64,000 nt of DNA from Micromussa lordhowensis (GCA_964020085.1 OZ026607.1:1156603-1220602); one strand, 5' to 3'. Numbered from the stretch's first letter, positions 10,432 to 25,400 are shown. Numbers and translations are program-made. Notes: generated from the letters alone by a model not told the origin.

Positions 10432-13400
10432 TCAGGAACTCTCGCCGTTTCTCTTGTTTTTCTCGTACTTCAGGAGTTGTCCCATGAAGTTCAGGTTGGG
10501 TGAGATGACCGGCCTTAGATCCTTGACAAACTTGTACGCGTCACCCAAGCAAAGACCCTGTCGCTTCATAATGTACGCTACTGTCACGGTCGCTGAGCGT
10601 GACACACCCGCGTGACAGTGCACAAGAACACCGCTGCCTTGCTCTCGCGCTTCGTCTACGGAAGAAGAAGGTTGAAAATCGATAGTCAGATTTCACGTCA
10701 TTTATTTGACTTCAAACTCAAATCTGCCAAGCTGTTTCATTCTCGATCACATTTAAATTTCTGACAACTACCCACTTTAAATGTAGAAATGGCATCAACT
10801 CGGAAAAAAATCCGAGTTTCAGATGTCATTTCTACATTTAGTATGCCTTGTAATTACCCACTTTAACCACAGTTATATTTGATTCCTGTGCATAGTGACA
10901 TAAATCCACAGTGACTTTTCACTGTAATTCACCTAGTTCATTTCTAACTCTCGGGAAGTGCCGGCCTGGTTTCCAGGTTCAACCGAGAAGACCTGGAGAC
11001 TAACTGAGTTGAAAACACTTTTTCATTTCGGCAAAATAACTTTTTCTCGGCGAGAAACGAAACTTACCTATAAACTGAATTGCTTCGTCAAAATGTTGCC
11101 CAATATCCTCTTGATTTGAGTCGTTGATTTTAATCTGCTTGTAATGCATGTCCGATCTCTGACTGAAAAAATTCGGGCATCGGGGCGTCAAGTTAAGGAT
11201 GTACTTGATTGACAACCTGTCAATCAAAGCCTCGTCAGCGGCGCCTTCTTCGTTGCCAAGATACAAGAGAGGTAAGATAGCAGTAACAGGGGTTCCTTGG
11301 GGGCGTCCTGGGCACGAATCACATGTGGTCGGTGATGGAGGGAAGTCGCCCACGTGACAGATGTTAACGGGTGCATTTTCACACAAGTTTTGGTAGTCTC
11401 TACAAAACTCCTTCAGTCCGCCTGTAACACCAAAACAAATAGCTGAGTTAGGAAAAGTGAAACCCCAGACAACGTAATGGTCAAATAAACAGCACTTCTA
11501 TTTAACACGACTTTAAAAAGTTTACAAACAAAAGTAGCGAGGAATATTTGATTTCAGACAATAGTTTCACACTGTTAAAGCAATAATTACTTGCTAATGA
11601 GGTAAACGTTTTGTAAATCTTTTGTCCGTTTGGAAAACACTTCCAGTGAGAAAGATCATTACAACGCTGTTTCGCTTTGAGGCGTGAAAATATCACTATC
11701 TTATATAAACTTTGGAAACAATTTCAAACACGCGAAAAAAAACAACTTTCACTTCAAAACTTCTCAGACAGAGACAGCGGGTACCAACAAAACTACCGGA
11801 AGTTGATCTTGAAAAACCGGAAGACAGCTTGCCTGACTGTACTGCTCAAAACAAAACCATTTAGATTAATAGAGAGAAATGCAAAGAAACTGGCTACCCA
11901 CACCGCTCTAAGCAATAAAAACATCACAGTCAAAGTCCCGCAAGTCGGAGTTTGAACTTTCTTTTCTACGCCGTACAGGAAGTAGACTTCAACCAAACAA
12001 GAAAACCACTAAAGGTCGAGCAGTTTGGGAGTTTGCGTCGCCCGCTAAATAGCGCGTAGCCCAGTAAACGCCGCTTAGAGATGTTTTCACAGTAAAAGCG
12101 ATCGTGCTTTGGAAATTTTGCAGTAAAGAGGTCGACAAGATGGAACAAGGACGTCCATTGACTGTGACCATAGCCACCTGCTAACTAAACCAGTGCACTG
12201 TAGAACTAAGAGCAAGTGTGGAATTACCCGTTACGCGAGAACGTCGTCTTTGCAGAAGCCTGCTTCGAGTTTCACAGCATCGAGCGGTCATATTTCGCGA
12301 CTAATATTGCAGATCTTGCAGCCAATTCGCCCAACGAAGGTTCAAATTACACAGGCTAAACATACGTAACGAAAAAGTCGCCATTAGGTCATTGAGAAAA
12401 TGGAAGAGGCAGGTATTACTTAATTATGACTTAACAATTACAGACTCTGTTGCTTGCCTAATTATTTTCCAGGGTTACGCACTGGTGGGTCGCTGGCACA
12501 ACACCTGCCATTGTCGAGGTTTTCAGTTATCTGCACATAAAAAAAGCGCGTTTTGCTAGCAGCCAAGTATACCTTTCTTGCTAGCGCTCTGCAAAATCGC
12601 GAGTCAATGATGTCAAGAAAGCGGCGAAAATTAACCTCATGTACAAAAGAAATCAATCGAAAACGAAGAGGGAGGATTGACAGCGACTGACAGGGAAAAC
12701 CCATCCAAGTACTCGCCCAACCTACAGCTGTGAAGCCTGCAGGGCTTGCTTGAGCCAAGCAGAATTACAGCTGAAAGGCATTTTTATGCTCTCAAGGAAA
12801 TCTTTCACAGCAGATGAAGTTCCGGCGCTTTCAGCAGAACGTGAAGTGGTTTTTAATCATCTTGACCTCATCGTCAACCCGACAGCAAGAACAAACACAA
12901 TAGTTGACACAACAACGCAACGATATTTGAGAACAACAAAACGTTGGGGAGGTACCGTTATTTAGAAGAACTGCCCTAATATAAGGTTTAGATCACGATT
13001 TGCCGTACAGAACAACCTCCATTTGTCCGGGTCGTATTTTCTTCTTTCGATCGCAAAGTGTACAAGGAACAACTATAACTACTAAATATTTTCTCCAAAT
13101 TCACCTGAGCTTAGTAAACATGCAATCACGATTCGATCGAGGAGAAAAACTATATATTTTTTTAAACAAAGAGTAGCAGAAGTTTTTTTTGTATAACAGT
13201 GTGGCATACATGTAGCGACTTTGATAGAAGTACAAGAATTCCACTTAGTTTTACACACCGTTGAACAAATATAAATATACCTTAACTCTGAAACAGCTTC
13301 AATTCCATCTCTACAATTACCTTTTTGCTTGCAGCTCTATTAAACGCACCTTTTTCGCTTGCCTACATTACACGAGCGTTCGATCACTCGGACGCGACTT

Positions 13401-16400
13401 GTCGATACTTGTAGTTACAGCAAAATTACAATAAATTGATAGGTCTTGACATGTAACCTTTGCCTTGGCAGTAAACACAAACGATACGTGACTCCCAGCT
13501 GGAAGCAAGCAAAGCTGTGATCCTTAACTGCTACCCAGTAGCTCTCTTAGTATGGTGGCTGACCTCGTTTCGATTGTCTGTTTTGGTCTAGAAAAAAAAA
13601 CTTTCCAAAATTGACTAAAGGACAAAGAAACGGTTAAGAGGTCAAACTTCACTTAGCTATCCACTGACTCAAAACGCAATTTACAAACAACTTGAGCGGA
13701 GTTGTCAACATGTCACGAAAAAGTTTTAAAAACTCTTTTAAAATCAATCGAGTTACTTAAGGTGCCTCTTGAAAGAGCTTCTTTCCTAGCACTGTGTACA
13801 TCTGTAGTTTATTAACACAATTTGTAGGTACACAGACCTCAAATACAAACTTGTAAAGCTAAAAGGAAAATGGTGAAAACTTCGTTTAAGATTGCATCAA
13901 CGCGTTTAACAAAAAAATAAAGCAAATAATAACGCTAGTCAACAAATGTTATTACTTTAACTGTCTTTAAAGAAGTTTGGAAACTGACATTGCGTCAAGT
14001 AAAAGGCAAACTGTAAACATGGATCAATTTAACAACTGAAGATAAATTTCCCACTGGAGGGAAATTAAATCTAGCAAACTAAAATTGCTGGTAATTATGT
14101 CCAGAGAGTCTGCTCATTTTAGTTCAACAACTCACCATAAGTTTTCCTCAGCGGTAAATTCAAAGGAGCTAAGGATAGGAGTTTACACGGCATCACAGCA
14201 AGACTGTTAGGCCAGGTGTTCTGATTGTCTTGATCTACTTACTGAACCTAAAAGTCACTGACTAATGGCAACTGAACCAAATAAGTTCACTTTGTAAAGG
14301 AAACAAATATCAGAAAGGTGAAGTCAATGCTGTAATGTCCTTCCCTTCACTGGGCTGCATCGACTGGGTGTGATATGGGATTTACCGCCCACTTAAATTT
14401 TCTCCAGGTCAGTGGAATCCAGAAATTAGATAAAGCCTTGAGCAAAGGCTAACAAATTGCTTTCAAAGATCATCTTCTACAAGCCTATAATAAACATTAC
14501 TGAATGTTTATTAAGTGTCACAGTAAAATAAGGATGCCCTTCTTTGCGAGTTCAGGTTGATGTCTCTAATTTCAACAAAACATAACCAGCAAATTTCTGG
14601 GTCAGTAACAAAAGAACAATTGATTAAACAAATTAACTGACCCTTCAACTAATTACATGAGCCTACCAAAATCCACAGAGACACTGGTTAATTATAAATG
14701 GAAAACAAACTGACCAAATCTCATTTGATTAAGCACTAATTATAATACCCAGAATTTCCTTTCCTTTTCTCTCTATCAAAGCACGTTAGGATTAAAAAGA
14801 ACAGCATTTAACATTTTTTAAAATAAAAAACAACCTAATGTAGCCGATGTTTAATTGCCAAAAGCTAAGTGACCTTTTTGGCCACCTAAGGCAACAAATG
14901 TTTCCAGTTCATTGAGCATGTTGTTACCACATAAATATTTTCTGGGTGAGTCCCTTCATAACCAGGGAAAAAGAGTGCCTTTTCTTGCTTTATTTCACGT
15001 TACAATATAATGTCTGCCTGACCAATATCTTAGTTCTTAAATTTGGTAAATTAAGGACCAGCAATTTGCCAAGTTAAAAATATTCCTTGTGTTAGTTGCC
15101 GTCAAGTGAGGTTAGCACCAAATGTGTCAATACTGTTGAATGACTAAGTGACAAGTCTTGAGAAATTAGGAAATGATCAGCATGAAGAAGGTTGTATATC
15201 TTGATACTTCAAAGTGTCTCCCAACTGGTGCTAAAGAAACCAGTAAAAAGAACTATGCTGTGTAAAGGATTAAGTCAGTTTTGTTACATAACAAAACAAA
15301 GCTGAACTTGTGCTGAGTCAGCAAAACAATTACAAGGCTCAAAAGGACATTTGTAACACAATACTGCTATGACATAATTATGCTATTCCAATTATATAAT
15401 TTAACAAAGTGCTTTTCATAGGTTGCAAGTCGCTCACACAACCAAAACAAGATTTCAGCAATATACAGCCATAATTGAGTATTGATCAACAGATCAAGAA
15501 ATACCATATCAATATTTAATCCACATTTAACATACCTAGTATAGTTTCACAGGATGGAATAAATTTATTCAATCACTTCTATTTATGTACTCACACAGAA
15601 ATAATTTGAAAACACTTGAATTCTTCCTGGGGAAAACATCATGCACTTAACGATAATAAAATCACTGTACTACTTTGGTACATTTTAGCACTTTATGCTA
15701 ATTTAAAGATTAAAAGGACAGAAATTGAGAAAAAATTTCACTATCAATGATTCTTTCAAAGCATTATGGATGCTGTCTTTTATTCCACAGTAAATGACAA
15801 ACTTGCCTGTTAAAGACGTCTTTCAAAGATCTTCAACTTCTAACACCTTCATGTTTGTAATTTTTCTTTTCAATTGTACATTTTTTACCTTAAATGAACT
15901 TAATGGAGCCGAAAAATAACTTACAACACATTTTTGCATTGTTGTCAGTGTTCAGTTAATTCCATTCATATCATTTACGCTATGTCATCTGTGTTAAGCT
16001 GTATGCTGTAACATGCATACCAATAATTCATGGTAGATTGTTATCACATACATGAAGTATTGCATAACCTTTTAAAACAACCAGAGAAAATACATGTATG
16101 TGGTGGGGTACTTGGGGAATTTCAGTTTTTCGTGAAAATCGCTAAAAATACTTGCAGCTACAGGATATGGCTCCAGATTTACTTCACACTTAGTCAGAGA
16201 TAAATCACTTGCTTGATAGTGCTGTCGTTGTAGCTTTCTATTGAGAGAGGATACATGAAAAAAGTACAAGTTTCACTTTTCAAAAAGAAGTCGTTTCGTG
16301 CGTTCGTGAACATTCGTGCCGTGAAAAATCCCGACGTCAAACTATTTCCTGTTCATATAAACAAAGCCTGGCCACGAAAAGGAAAGCTCTAAATTGCTTT

Positions 16401-17223
16401 GCTGTTTCGGTATCTGACCGTACACAACAACCGCACTTTGCGTCACAAAATTCTTTCGTAAATAGAAACGCAAGTAACGTGACAAAGGGCTACATGGATA
16501 GATGCACACAGAAGTTACATACGATGCCTTCTAAGCCCTTCTAAGCTAGGAACGCTACGAACACCGCCAGCATCATATCTGTTCCGCGAAATGCGCTTCT
16601 GAAACTAAAACCACTAATCTAGACGAGATCGGAAATATTGTCAAGGCGCAAACTCGTTCAGCGCCGAACCTTTTCTGTTGACATTAGCGCGCGCGGCACT
16701 CAAAAAGATTTCCAACGCTTGAGTAATGTGTATTTAAAGAAGAAACAAAGCGTCATTAGCAGAACTTACCTTTTAGAACTGAAATATTTTTCCCTTCTTT
16801 TAAAAGAGTTTGTAAAACTAAGCAAATCGGTCGACAAGGATTACAATCATCGGGTCCACTCGACAATTCATCGTATATCACAAAGGTCGTCCCCACTCCA
16901 CCACTGATAAACTTTTCTTTTCCTTCTGCAGATGAAATCAAGTCTTTTAGCTTTGCCTTTCCTTGAGATAGTCTTTTTCGTCCTATTCCAGTGCAGTTTA
17001 CATGGATAGCTCCTCTAATATGAAGTCCGTTAAAAGCAACTAGCGATCTACAGTCAACAATGAGAAATTCGGCCGCATTCGATGAAGCCCCAAGATTATT
17101 TAGGCTTTGGGCGAGTTCAGTTGAAGAAACGCTCTTCCATTTACCACTGCTCATATCTTTGGCTCGATTCACACATCCGAATTTCGACTCAGCTGGTCTG
17201 GGCACGAGAAGAAGCGGAGGCAT
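10432..17223 (-). CDS. DUSP10: DUSP10/MKP5-like dual-specificity MAP-kinase phosphatase
   Basis: Coding exons (minus): 16770-17223, 11068-11421 and 10432-10655, both introns phase 1, giving 343 residues. Exon 1 holds the rhodanese-like MAPK-binding domain, with IVDCRS, GAIHVNC and a basic RKRLSQGKAK stretch like the DUSP10 docking segment. Exon 2 completes it (VLKGGLKEFCRDYQNLC across the junction) and starts the phosphatase domain (LYLGNEEGA, KYILNLTP, and INDSNQED with the likely general-acid Asp). Exon 3 carries the catalytic loop VHCHAGVSRS and the tail DAYKFVKDLRP..ISPNLNFMGQLL, which matches DUSP10 better than DUSP1, 6 or 16 from memory. The family removes phosphates from Thr and Tyr of p38 and JNK. 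The start at 17223 (MPPLLL) is my choice; an in-frame ATG at 17415 would add 64 residues. The long N-terminal extension of vertebrate DUSP10 is absent. Confidence 0.9.
10778..10840. repeat. Hairpin in DUSP10-like intron 2
   Basis: The arm TAAATGTAGAAATG..CATC..ACTCGGA pairs with TCCGAGT..GATG..CATTTCTACATTTA across an A-rich loop. The text 'tacccacttta' lies on both sides (about 10769 and 10856), which may be a flanking duplication of an inserted foldback element. Confidence 0.65.
11422..16769. other. Large intron 1 of the DUSP10-like gene
   Basis: 5.3 kb between the acceptor (TTACAG|GC) of exon 2 and the donor (AAAAG|GTAAGT) of exon 1. No exon with conserved coding text was seen. The one notable tract is the 5S-like segment at 12660-12760, listed separately. 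Confidence 0.7.
12655..12760 (-). repeat. Possible 5S-rRNA-like repeat fragment
   Basis: Read on the minus strand, the text GGTTGGGCGAGTACTTGGAT followed by GGG resembles the 3' half of eukaryotic 5S rRNA, where the corresponding box is AGTACTTGGATGGG. The remainder does not match, so this is at most a degraded 5S-derived SINE head or chance similarity. Confidence 0.25.
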
Positions 17224-19464
17224 TAAGACGAAATTTTTAAGTCTTTCAAGACAAGAAAACCAAACCAAACGCACGCTACTTTGCAGCTGGCGTGGGGAAT
17301 TTGGCTCAGTGCAGTCTTTCAACACGTGTAGCCGTAATATCGCAACAAAATCCTTCCTAGAAATATGAATTATGTTCCCTGTGTTTTGAATATTCCCAGC
17401 TTTCGGACAGTGCAAAGAACAGCACTTTTCGCTTTCGACAGAACCACGGATAATAGTAAACCTTTCGCATAGCTAGTTGAGAAACGGAGAGGCAAAAATA
17501 GATTGCTCAAAAGAAACGGTGATGTCATTCGGAGCCAATGAGATAACCCATTCGAATAGCAACAAGAAAATGCTGACGATTGTCGCCGACACCTCCCAAA
17601 TATGGAGTTACCATTATTTCGTAACGAACGAAGATCACCGAACGTCATGCGGAAACCAACGTTCGTGCAAGCCCTTCTATAAATAATCATTACCCGTGTG
17701 GGTAGTGGAGTGTTTCCGTAAGCTCAACGCCGGGATCACGTTTTCTTAGCTTTACTCTGTGCCTAAAGGCACGTTCAAAAAACATAACGAGGATGTGAGC
17801 TTTGTTGCAGATGCCACTGATCTTTAAAGTTCAAAGTAGTAATGATAAAAATCTCTATAAAACAGGTGCTAGAAAGAGACTCGAAAGTGACCACTCCTTA
17901 GGGAATAGATTGTGCTGGTATATTCTAGAGTCGAAAACGGCGTAGGACGACTGCAAACAAAGGGGAAGTTTCAACTTCCTTCTTCAAACTCCATAATTGT
18001 CAAGTGGGTATACATCAGAATACAAAACTGTCCGGACATTTTCTAGATACGAAAGTATTTATACCATAGGAAAAAAACGCAGTGAACCATATCGAGGTCC
18101 GGTACCCGGAAGGGACCTTACAAGTTGTTTAGTTTTGTGAAAAACACAGGCGGCCGTTAGGGCTGGTATCTAGGTGAGGTAGTAACTAAATTTGAACTGC
18201 GCTGAAGCGCAGAGTGAATATTTTCTGGAGACAGATCTGATCCACAATATAGAAAACCGTACAAAGAATAGAACATGTATATTATTCTGTTAAAACCCAC
18301 GATCCCCGAATCACCATTTTACAAATTTTTACTGATCAAGGCTTTATTCGTTGGAAGATGGCTTTTTAATTTTTTTTTTATCATATCAAATTAGAAACAC
18401 TGGTAATTCAATATCATTATGCTCACAAAATAATATTTCCAGCAATTGGTTTCTTAGCATAACAGCATAACGAATAAAACTACTATGAGATCATCATTCC
18501 GTCAAATTTTAACTAATGTTCATGGGAGCAAACAGAAACGCAACAATAACAACAGAACACAAAACAAAACAAAACAAAGAAGAAAAGAAACACTCACGAA
18601 AAACCAATAGAACTAATTAGTGTCAAGGCACAAGCGGCATTTTCGCAAGGCCTGAAATGTTAGCTGTGGTCAGAATTTGTTTAAAACACAAAAGTGAAAC
18701 TATAATCATTGCCATAAATAATATGGATAGACCTTGTCATTAATGTTTGACCCCATCTTGGCGCCCTACATAATTTTCTCTTCTTAGATCTTCCTGTTTA
18801 TGTCAGCGTGCATAGCAAAATAAATTTCATGTTCATGTTTTCATGTTCTAGGTCAAGAAAATTATTTAGTGTAACCCAGAGAGCCTGCTGGCTAGCTATA
18901 GCCTAGTGCTGAAGGAAATGATTTCTGGAGCGTAGCTGACAACTTATGTCATTCCGAAAATATCCAGCACGCGTCGGCCACGTTCCGATAGCGTGAATTG
19001 GCAAATTATGCACCGTGGAAAATTACATTTCCTGAAAATTGAAAATAGTAATACGATAGAAGAAATATCACGTGAAATAACTGCCCTTTCTTTCAAAAGG
19101 CCAAACATACGAATCGATAACTGTTGTTATGCTATTTCTATTCCAAGCAGATGTTTGGGAAATAAATATTAGTCCTTGCAACGCTTGTACCCAGTTTTCC
19201 AAGCCGCTCTATTCCATTGAGGAGTTAGTCGATAATAGTTTTCTTTTCCGTCAAAAATAAAAAAGTAGCTGCCCAGTAAGATAAAAATTGTAAATTGCAA
19301 ACAATTTGAAGATAACAAATCGGAAAACTTGAATAAACAGAGCAATCGAAGATCAAAATAAATGCAAATTAAAGATGCCTAGCTCGGTAGCTCGTGGCAG
19401 CGAAGGCATTGGGTGGGAAATCTAGTTCTCGTTTCCATGGTAGCGGCCAAGACAGAAAGACAAA
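17224..19464. other. Divergent intergenic region between the DUSP10-like gene and SPATA17
   Basis: The two start codons face away from each other with about 2.2 kb between them, so this interval must hold both promoters and 5' UTRs unless distal leader exons exist. No TATA-type or other core element could be assigned with confidence. Confidence 0.5.
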
Positions 19465-22400
19465 ATGGCGACTTTCCTGACCTTGATGGCGTCAAGAAGA
19501 GAGGTTGTCGAAGAATTGTTCGAAAAGAAAAGGTTAGATTGATTATTTCATGTTGTAAATATGTTGTTTTGGTATTGATTCTTGCTTCCATTTGTCTTTA
19601 AAGTCAAGACAGCAGAGATCTCGGTTTTTCTATTAAGGCATTTTCCGCATATGCATATGCATTCGATTACTAGAGTACTAGACTTGTTGCTTCTCTTGCC
19701 AAGTTGCTGTTTAAAATTGGAAATGAATGTCGATATTTCTGTTTGATCTTCTGATGCATAAATAGCTTGTTACATGAAGAGAGTGTATTAAGTTCAAATT
19801 TGGTAACATTTTCTAAGGTTGAAGTATCGATCACGACTCACTTCCAAGTCAGTGCATTTCTGCAAGAATCACGGCAGTTTTTTGTGGAGTTGAAGAGTCG
19901 GGCAATAATCATAAACTTCAGCAATAATCGGCTCAATATACCTCCTTGTCTTGATCGACATTGGCTTGAAAATTGGGAATAAATGTTTGTCTGGGTGAAT
20001 GTACCAATAAGTTTGCGATGGTTGTGATTGCCTGAAGTTGGTTTGTGTTTGAACTGAAAACTTTTCTCAGACCATCTAGTGTCAACCTGTCTGATCACAC
20101 CCATTTCAGTTTTTAAAACCATTTTTTTTTATCAAATTGCACTAGTAGTTTTTTTTACATCAAGTTGACTTGTGTATACTAAGTTCTTTTATGCCTTACA
20201 GGGATGCCGAAGAGCAAAGAGAAAAAGAGTTCCAGGCAGCTCTTAAAGTCCAATGTTGGTTCAGAGGAACAAAAGTTAGAGCGTACTTGAAGTAAGGCCT
20301 GTTATATATTGCTCGCATTGTATGATCCACAACTACAGGTTACTGCGCCTGCCTCCAATATTTATTACTGTTGTAGATGACCAATGCAAGTAAAGCAAGC
20401 GCTCAACTGCACTGAACATTGTATGTATGAGTCCTCTGTATTTGTGTGGGCATCACATATGATATATATATAATTTAGAAAACAGCCTTAAGAACATTGC
20501 AAAAATTGTGCTGATTGGTTAAAAATCATTCTATAACTTGAAAGAAACACGGACCTAGCACAAGCTGTTGATGTAACGATGGCATGAGCAAAAAGAGTTT
20601 ACATTTTGATGATCAAAGTCGACAAGTTGTTTTTTTATTATGGTGTTTCTAAAAGAAATAGAGAACATGTTCTCCATGTTTCTATCAATTTGTAGAAACT
20701 CTCATGAAAGTTTGGGAGAACTCAAAAAAGCTGTGGAAACACTCTTCTGTTGGCTCTTGTTCTCACAGCATTTCTCATTCTCCCAACCTTCCACTCATGT
20801 TTCTATAACTAGACAGAAGCAGAGTACATGTTTTCTATTTTACAAATAAATGTGTATATTGTATTGCTGAGTTGAAAATACTGCTTAAGTTTTGTTATTC
20901 CTTTTTGTCCTTATCAGAAAATAATCGTAAGTTTATCTCATTTTGGCAGATTTCTTCATTACTGTGCAAGAACAATACAAAGGCATTTCCGTGGACATAA
21001 AGGGAGGGAAATTTACCGACAACTTGTGCAGGTAGGAAGACAAAGTGATTAATAGAAATCTACCTTAAAACAACAACAACAAAACATGATCAAAACCTGT
21101 AAGTTTCACAACATATTTGTGTGAAAACATTGCCCTTTTCATGGATAACTTTTCTTATTTGCATTGCAATATAATCTAACATGTATGTGAGGTAATCTGG
21201 CACAATTTTGTTGTTTCTACTTGGCCAAAATTATCCCGCATCCATGTTGGACTAGTCAGTGTAATGCAAATGAGAAATTTTAACCATGAAAAGGGCTATG
21301 ACGTTCCTTTTGTTAACCCCATATAAGTCCAAAAATGTTCTTTCTGAAGGATGTTTTTTAGTAGTACCTATTAGAAAAGGAAATAATTTTTTTAACCAAT
21401 AAACAATTTGATTCTTGTTTGATTAGGAAAAATTAGCCAAGATGCGAATAGACTTTTATAACAAGCAGGCAACAATCGTGAGTATAATAAATACATGAAT
21501 TTTCAAAGGAATACTTTTAAAGGAAGTCACTCCAAAAAACATATTTTTTTGTCAACACAAATAAAAATCTCGCACTAAGTTTAGCTACTCACTGAAGTTT
21601 CAGCCTCTAAAGTGCAGGTTTGCCTTATGAAATTTGTCCCCAAAGAAGCCCAAAAATCAACATAGTTGCCGCCATTTTGAACAGTGCTCAGCAGCCAGGA
21701 CACATTTTCGTGACGTCATTCTATCCAAGGGAGTTTGGCCATGGCTTCTGACAAGCCTTTTAACTACCACTCTAGGTTATAACTTCTCTTAAACTGTATT
21801 TTTTGGGACCAAATGTGCTCAAAACCCCAAAAATTATAGCAGTGAAGACAATGAAGTGGATGATTGATTGGAAAAATACAATTTGCTGACCTTGTGAAGG
21901 GTACCAAGTCAGTTGCAGCTTTTTCTGCTTGCCGCCAATTTTGAGTTAGATGGAATGGCGTCACATATGGTAAACACAGCCTGGTTACCAGTTACAGTTT
22001 CTTGAATTCTGATCTTCTTTCGAGACAATTTTTTTTAGGATAGCAGGCACTTTAGAGGTGAGCGTTTTGGAGTGACCTCCTGTAAAAATGTTTTTACATT
22101 TATTATATGGAAATTAACCAGAAGTTAACTACCGGTAACTTTATTTTTCTTTGTAATAATTTCAGATTCAAAGATTCTGGAGAGGTATGTAAGATTTTAA
22201 TTGAAATTAAAACTCTACAGAAGCAACTTTTCTTGATACAACCACCAGTAATCCCAAGCCATAGGAAAATGATAAAACTGTTTTATTTCTTTAACTTATC
22301 TTGTCCCTCTACCTTAACTATAGAGTAACAAGATATGTTTTTTTAATTGTAGTAATTGTCACTTAGCTTGTATGCGTGAAATCATCGCACACATACTTAC

Positions 22401-25400
22401 TCTTGTAAACAGAAGTTGACAAATACTTACAGTTTACAATCATATTCCTTTTCCCTTTAGGGTTTTATGTTCGTAAATATATCTACAATTACTACAGTCG
22501 CAAGAGATACTTAGAGGGAGTTCTTGCCAAGAATGAAATAGTGAGGTAAAAAATATACTTGTGCCAACTAGTTTAAAATTCAATGATTATTGGATCAACA
22601 AGTTAACACCCACACCCTAATTCTTCTGACAAGTAGAAACAACTGTACTTAAAAGAAAATCAGGGAGATGGCGAATTATGAAACAACTATAATTATTTTA
22701 GAGGAACTCTGACAATTAATATGGCCACCTTTGTGCCTTAAAATGGTTGGATGTAAAAGGGGTCACATTTAAATTTTGTTGCATAACTCTAAAATTCCTT
22801 ACTACCCAGCTGCGACACCCAAACTTGTAGTATTCAGCCTGTTTTAATTTATAGATTGGCCATTTTTAAGGGTATGCCTTTTTTAATAATACACAATGTA
22901 ATATTTGAGATCATAAAATTATTAGTTTTGCCTGATTAAAAAGTTTCGTTAGTCTCAAACAATGTAGTAGAACTCCTTCCCCTCTCCCTATACCCTGTCC
23001 CAGACTAAACTATCTGAAAACCACACCCTTCACAGCGCACATATCCAATAGCTTGTATATGGGATTAACCTCCACTCCCCCCCCCCCCCCCAAGTAAAAC
23101 CAAGCTGTGGGCCTTTCATTCCCTTGGGAACAAGAAAATTATTCACTAGAAAGACTGAATAGATTGTCATTATCAATTTTGTTTGTATGCTTGTGAACAT
23201 GTTGATAATCATGTGAGTTAACAAAATTCTGATCTACAATTTTAGAAAAGAGCTAGAAGAATTTGCTAAAAAATCGCGGCAGGAAAAGGAACTAAAAAAA
23301 GAATTAGAGGAAAAGGTGAGTAAATTTAATGCAAAGATGTGGTAATGCCATTAATGCTGTCATTATTTTGTAATATTTTCCCAGGAATAACACTAATGGC
23401 CTGCTGGCCTTAAAAGACCTGGGGAAAAGCTAAATTAATACCATGTGGAATTCTTGGCAAAACTCATTTTCGGTACTGTGCTGTCTCCATTTTGAAGAAT
23501 GGGAATACCATTTTCCTTTGACAAAGTTTGCCTTGCTGATCAAATTTGTCTGATTTTGTCTTTTTGTGCTCTGGATCTCAACAAGCAAGAATGTTGTCTT
23601 ATATTTATGACAAATTGGCTCTGCATGGTTACCGTACATATGACAAAATTTGAATTAAAACTAAGAGATACCAATGTGGGTGTGACTTGAGCTTTATTTG
23701 ACCCCTAAAAGATACCTCTTTAAAACGGACAGACAGTGTTTTTTATTATTTCTAGGGCAATCCTATAAGATACTTTGATCATGGCTAAATGAGTCACCAA
23801 GATAGAGAGCATTCCTGGCCTTCTCCCATGATAATTTCCCACCCCTCCCTACCCCGGGCATGCCTCCCACAAAATGAATGACCGTACTTCAAGCTATTTC
23901 GGATACTTATTTCATACTATTTTTTAACTGGCTGAGAGTCTTGTTTAATTTCTTGTTTTAGCTCACAAAACAGATGAAAGCAAGAAAAACACATTATTTA
24001 ATCAGCACTCATCAACTTCCTGGAGTGTACAACTCTCCATTTTACCCACCGCAGCCATCAGCAAAAGAAATTGAACTAAGAAATGCGAGACCTCTCAGCC
24101 GCGTAAGTCGGCTTAAGCAGAAGTCCCAGTTACCTGCAGATGCGGCAGAGATTCTTAATCACTCACGAAGCATAAAGATAGTATCTAGGGAATCAAAGAG
24201 TGCTCCTCTTCCACCGATCTCTATGAAGTCAACAGCAAAAGTACAAGTAAGTGAAGACAAAGAAGACCCCATGGAAGTAGTGTGCTTTATTTACAAATGC
24301 AATTATTAAATTAGGAATCATCACATACTATTTTTTCATGCACAGACTCTAAAGTTACCTTTAGCCAAGGTGTTAATATCATAATTGACACAACCATATA
24401 AAAGTACTGCTCAAAATTAAAGCAATTTTCTTTGAATTGTTGCATACAGGTCTAACACCATCTAGCATGATCACACCGTAGGACCCTAATATAATAAAAC
24501 AGCACTACAGGAAACATTGCTATAATAGCTTTCATTTTAATATAGCTAATTAAAAGTAATGTACTTCAATGCCTCATTCAGATTAAGCACTCTCACAAAT
24601 TGTTTTTGCTTGCACTTAAGGGTCCATTTCGCACCCCAGATGAGGTCTGGCAACAGAGACATAAACCTCTTAATCCATCACTTAAGGTGGCCACTTCATA
24701 CTTTTCAGCAGAGGACGCAAGGTAGGGAATGTGACTATGCTAATGATATGAATAAAAAAAAAACCCAACACAGTCTATTGAGGCATTTGCTCTAGACCGT
24801 ACTCCTAGATTAAGTTGGTGTTCTACTTTCTCGATCTGGGCACAAGTCTTAGTCCTGGGATTGTAGGGGGGTAGGGGGTGAGTGCCCTCTCTCAATGACA
24901 TTAATACTTGCTTGTCACACATCAGGGGCAGATTTAGGGTGGGAGAGGGTGGGTTTGGGTGACTAGCCTTTCCCTCTTTGAAAGAGCAAAATTTTTAAAA
25001 ATTAAATATTATGGCTACTTTGTGGCATTGCTAGTATTTCTGGTGTAATTTTCTTGTAATTAAGAGTGTACATTGGCACCCTTTGGAGAAAACAATCCAC
25101 TTGAGCATGAGTCTCATGGCTTAATTAGCTTTCAAAATTTTCATTGGTCATCTCTGTCAAATATGTATCAAGGTCCCCATTTCCTTAAAGCCTCAGTTTT
25201 ATTTTTTGAGGAAACATGCTGATATCATTATTTTCTGTCTTTGCAGGGCTGACATGAAAGCCAATGAATGGGTAACAAGGCTGATAGATGATAAGTGAGT
25301 TGACGACCTTTTCATTATAACAACAAAGTAAATGAATGTCCCCATCACTCAAACATTCAGCAAAGCTGACAAATCTTGGTTTAGCCAACAAGCTTTGTTC

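Noticed and set aside
12462..12758. 98-aa minus ORF including VGWASTWMGF
   Set aside because: It lies in the DUSP10-like intron, overlaps the 5S-like repeat text and has no splice or domain support.
16756..17415. Longer DUSP10 N-terminus from the ATG at 17415
   Set aside because: The extra 64 residues look like translated leader and do not resemble the family. The MPP start at 17223 is preferred, though the longer form cannot be excluded.
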